Below are positions 5,709 through 6,122 of a stretch of DNA of 6,122 bases, piece by piece. The position numbers and the translations under genes are program-made. The notes beneath the pieces were generated by a model that searched no databases, had not been told where the DNA came from, and saw only the letters and a program-made list of their open reading frames with translations. The stretch is from Prochlorothrix sp035286285 (GTDB lineage: Bacteria > Cyanobacteriota > Cyanobacteriia > Prochlorotrichales > Prochlorotrichaceae), in the NCBI GenBank assembly GCA_035286285.1, contig JAYKJG010000232.1:1-6122 (forward strand), read 5' to 3'. Each line of letters opens with the position of its first letter. Within the stretch, counting starts at the first letter, position 1.

Positions 5709-5749
5709 CAGACAGATTTCACCCCCCTCAGAGTTTAGGGTGAGGTCTG
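5709..5749. other. Two-tier hairpin in the speD upstream region
   Basis: CAGAC (5709-5713) pairs with GTCTG (5745-5749), and TCACCC (5719-5724) pairs with GGGTGA (5738-5743), with an asymmetric internal loop (AGATT opposite G) and a 13-nt apical loop. It would be part of the speD transcript if the promoter at 5961-5989 is used. GGTC/GACC just to the right (5749-5752 and 5753-5756) offers competing pairings. Structure is by eye only. Confidence 0.35.
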
Positions 5750-5837
5750 GTCGGACCCCACCCCGTTGGTTGAGTAATATTCCAATTAATTTGCCAAGTA
5801 TTCCACCGTTTAGCTCTTGAGCACTTTTGGGGCCAAA

Positions 5838-5883
5838 GGTCTGAGTTGCAGGGGTCTAGTAACAGGGTCTGACTCAAGACAGG
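5838..5883. repeat. Three degenerate GGTCT...CAGG repeats
   Basis: GGTCTGAGTTGCAGG (5838-5852), GGTCTAGTAACAGG (5853-5866) and GTCTGACTCAAGACAGG (5867-5883) are contiguous and share a GTCT start and a CAGG end; on the minus strand each reads CCTG...AGAC(C). Three further GGTCT words occur at 5664, 5677 and 5744. GTCTGAGT (5839-5846) can also pair with ACTCAAGAC (5872-5880) with one bulged A, closing the block into a stem-loop. Possibly a binding site cluster or an RNA element; possibly chance. Confidence 0.4.
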
Positions 5884-5960
5884 GGCTTTCAGGTTCTCGC
5901 CAGCTCAGCGCTTCTCGTGAGTGTATCTTAGCTACTTGGCACACGAGACAACAGCCAACT

Positions 5961-5989
5961 AATATACAGGATTTTTGAGGCTTTGACTA
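5961..5989 (-). promoter_or_regulatory. Sigma70-type promoter pointing toward speD
   Basis: On the minus strand TAGTCA (5984-5989) and TATATT (5961-5966) are separated by exactly 17 bp, and the -10 is preceded by TG (extended form). The -35 matches TTGACA at four of six positions. Transcription would start near 5954 and run toward speD, giving a leader of about 525 nt, or would drive a separate short RNA. No equally good promoter is seen closer to speD. Confidence 0.45.
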
Positions 5990-6105
5990 GTCCTAATCGG
6001 AAATAATTTCTGTTGAGCCGCTTGGGGATCGCCTTTGCTTTTTCTGACTGGGCTACGCGGGCGGGATGAAGGATTGGCAAGGGGTCCATTTCACTTTGGC
6101 AGATT

Positions 6106-6122
6106 GATCCCTGCGGTAGGGG
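6106..6122 (+). repeat. Probable start of another 46-bp repeat copy, cut by the edge
   Basis: GATCCCTGCGGTAGGGG at the window end closely matches the unit junction GATCCCATGCCGTAGGGG at 4024-4040 (one base missing, one changed), and the CGGTAGGGG end is identical to the entry into the first copy at 3987-3995. If real, GCAAACCCC-like sequence should follow immediately outside the window. Confidence 0.5.

Larger units (their letters stand above)
5431..6122. other. Gene-free region upstream of speD
   Basis: Almost 700 bp without a recognisable protein gene. I looked on both strands for tRNA, rnpB, SRP RNA, tmRNA and Yfr1 signature words and saw none. What is visible: an 11-bp near-palindrome GAGCTAAGCTC (5460-5470), a hairpin at 5709-5749, three degenerate repeats at 5838-5883, a minus-strand promoter-like pair at 5961-5989, a minus-strand open frame at the right edge (5928-6122) and a probable repeat start at 6106. 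Base composition looks like ordinary genome, with no sign of transfer. The best reading is a long speD leader or an unrecognised non-coding RNA, plus a repeat. Confidence 0.5.
5928..6122 (-). other. Open frame entering from the right edge, doubtful
   Basis: The minus strand is open from the right edge to a TAA at 5928-5930 (64 sense codons), with an ATG at 6089 that would give a 53-residue peptide starting MDPLPILHPARVAQSEKAK. I recognise no domain. It could be the tail of a gene beginning beyond the window or a small gene, but it includes the promoter-like sequence at 5961-5989 and the repeat-like edge at 6106-6122, which argues for a chance frame. Confidence 0.15.

Noticed and set aside
5431..6122. 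rnpB, SRP RNA, tmRNA, Yfr1 or a tRNA in the gene-free region
   Set aside because: None of the signature words I know for these RNAs is present on either strand. An alignment-based search could still find a diverged RNA.

Overview
The window is cyanobacterial chromosome. A sensor kinase of the NblS/Hik33 type, a CytM-type membrane-anchored cytochrome c and frequent GCGATCG/CGATCGC words (HIP1-like; one exact GCGATCGC octamer at 3069-3076) all point that way. GC content is moderate to high, and Shine-Dalgarno sequences are weak or absent, which is common in cyanobacteria. I cannot name the genus.

Layout from left to right. (1) 1-1949, minus strand: nblS (hik33), complete at its N-terminus and cut by the left edge about a dozen residues before its expected end. 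(2) 1950-2407: divergent intergenic region with two hairpins and an imperfect direct repeat. The repeat leaves the cysS frame open upstream, so cysS could easily be over-extended by annotation. (3) 2408-3883, plus: cysS, cysteinyl-tRNA synthetase. (4) 3884-4268: a repeat nest, with two tandem copies of a 30-bp hairpin unit followed by nearly three copies of a 46-bp unit, then an AT-rich promoter-like stretch. (5) 4269-4673, plus: cytM. (6) 4674-4998: a small terminator-like hairpin, an inverted copy of the 46-bp repeat and a strong 14-bp hairpin. (7) 4999-5430, minus: speD, S-adenosylmethionine decarboxylase proenzyme. (8) 5431-6122: nearly 700 bp with no recognisable gene. It holds a good minus-strand promoter-like sequence about 530 bp upstream of speD, several hairpins and short repeats, and at the extreme right edge what looks like the start of another copy of the 46-bp repeat.

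The four genes are all recognisable housekeeping or stress-signalling genes and do not form an operon or a joint pathway: light/nutrient-stress signalling (nblS), translation (cysS), electron transport (cytM) and polyamine synthesis (speD). nblS and cysS diverge, and cytM and speD converge.

I found no evidence for a new multi-gene system, defence island, CRISPR array or transposase. The parts worth a second look are non-coding: the dispersed 46-bp palindromic repeat that brackets cytM in opposite orientations, the 21-bp repeat pair straddling the speD start codon, and the long structured region upstream of speD.
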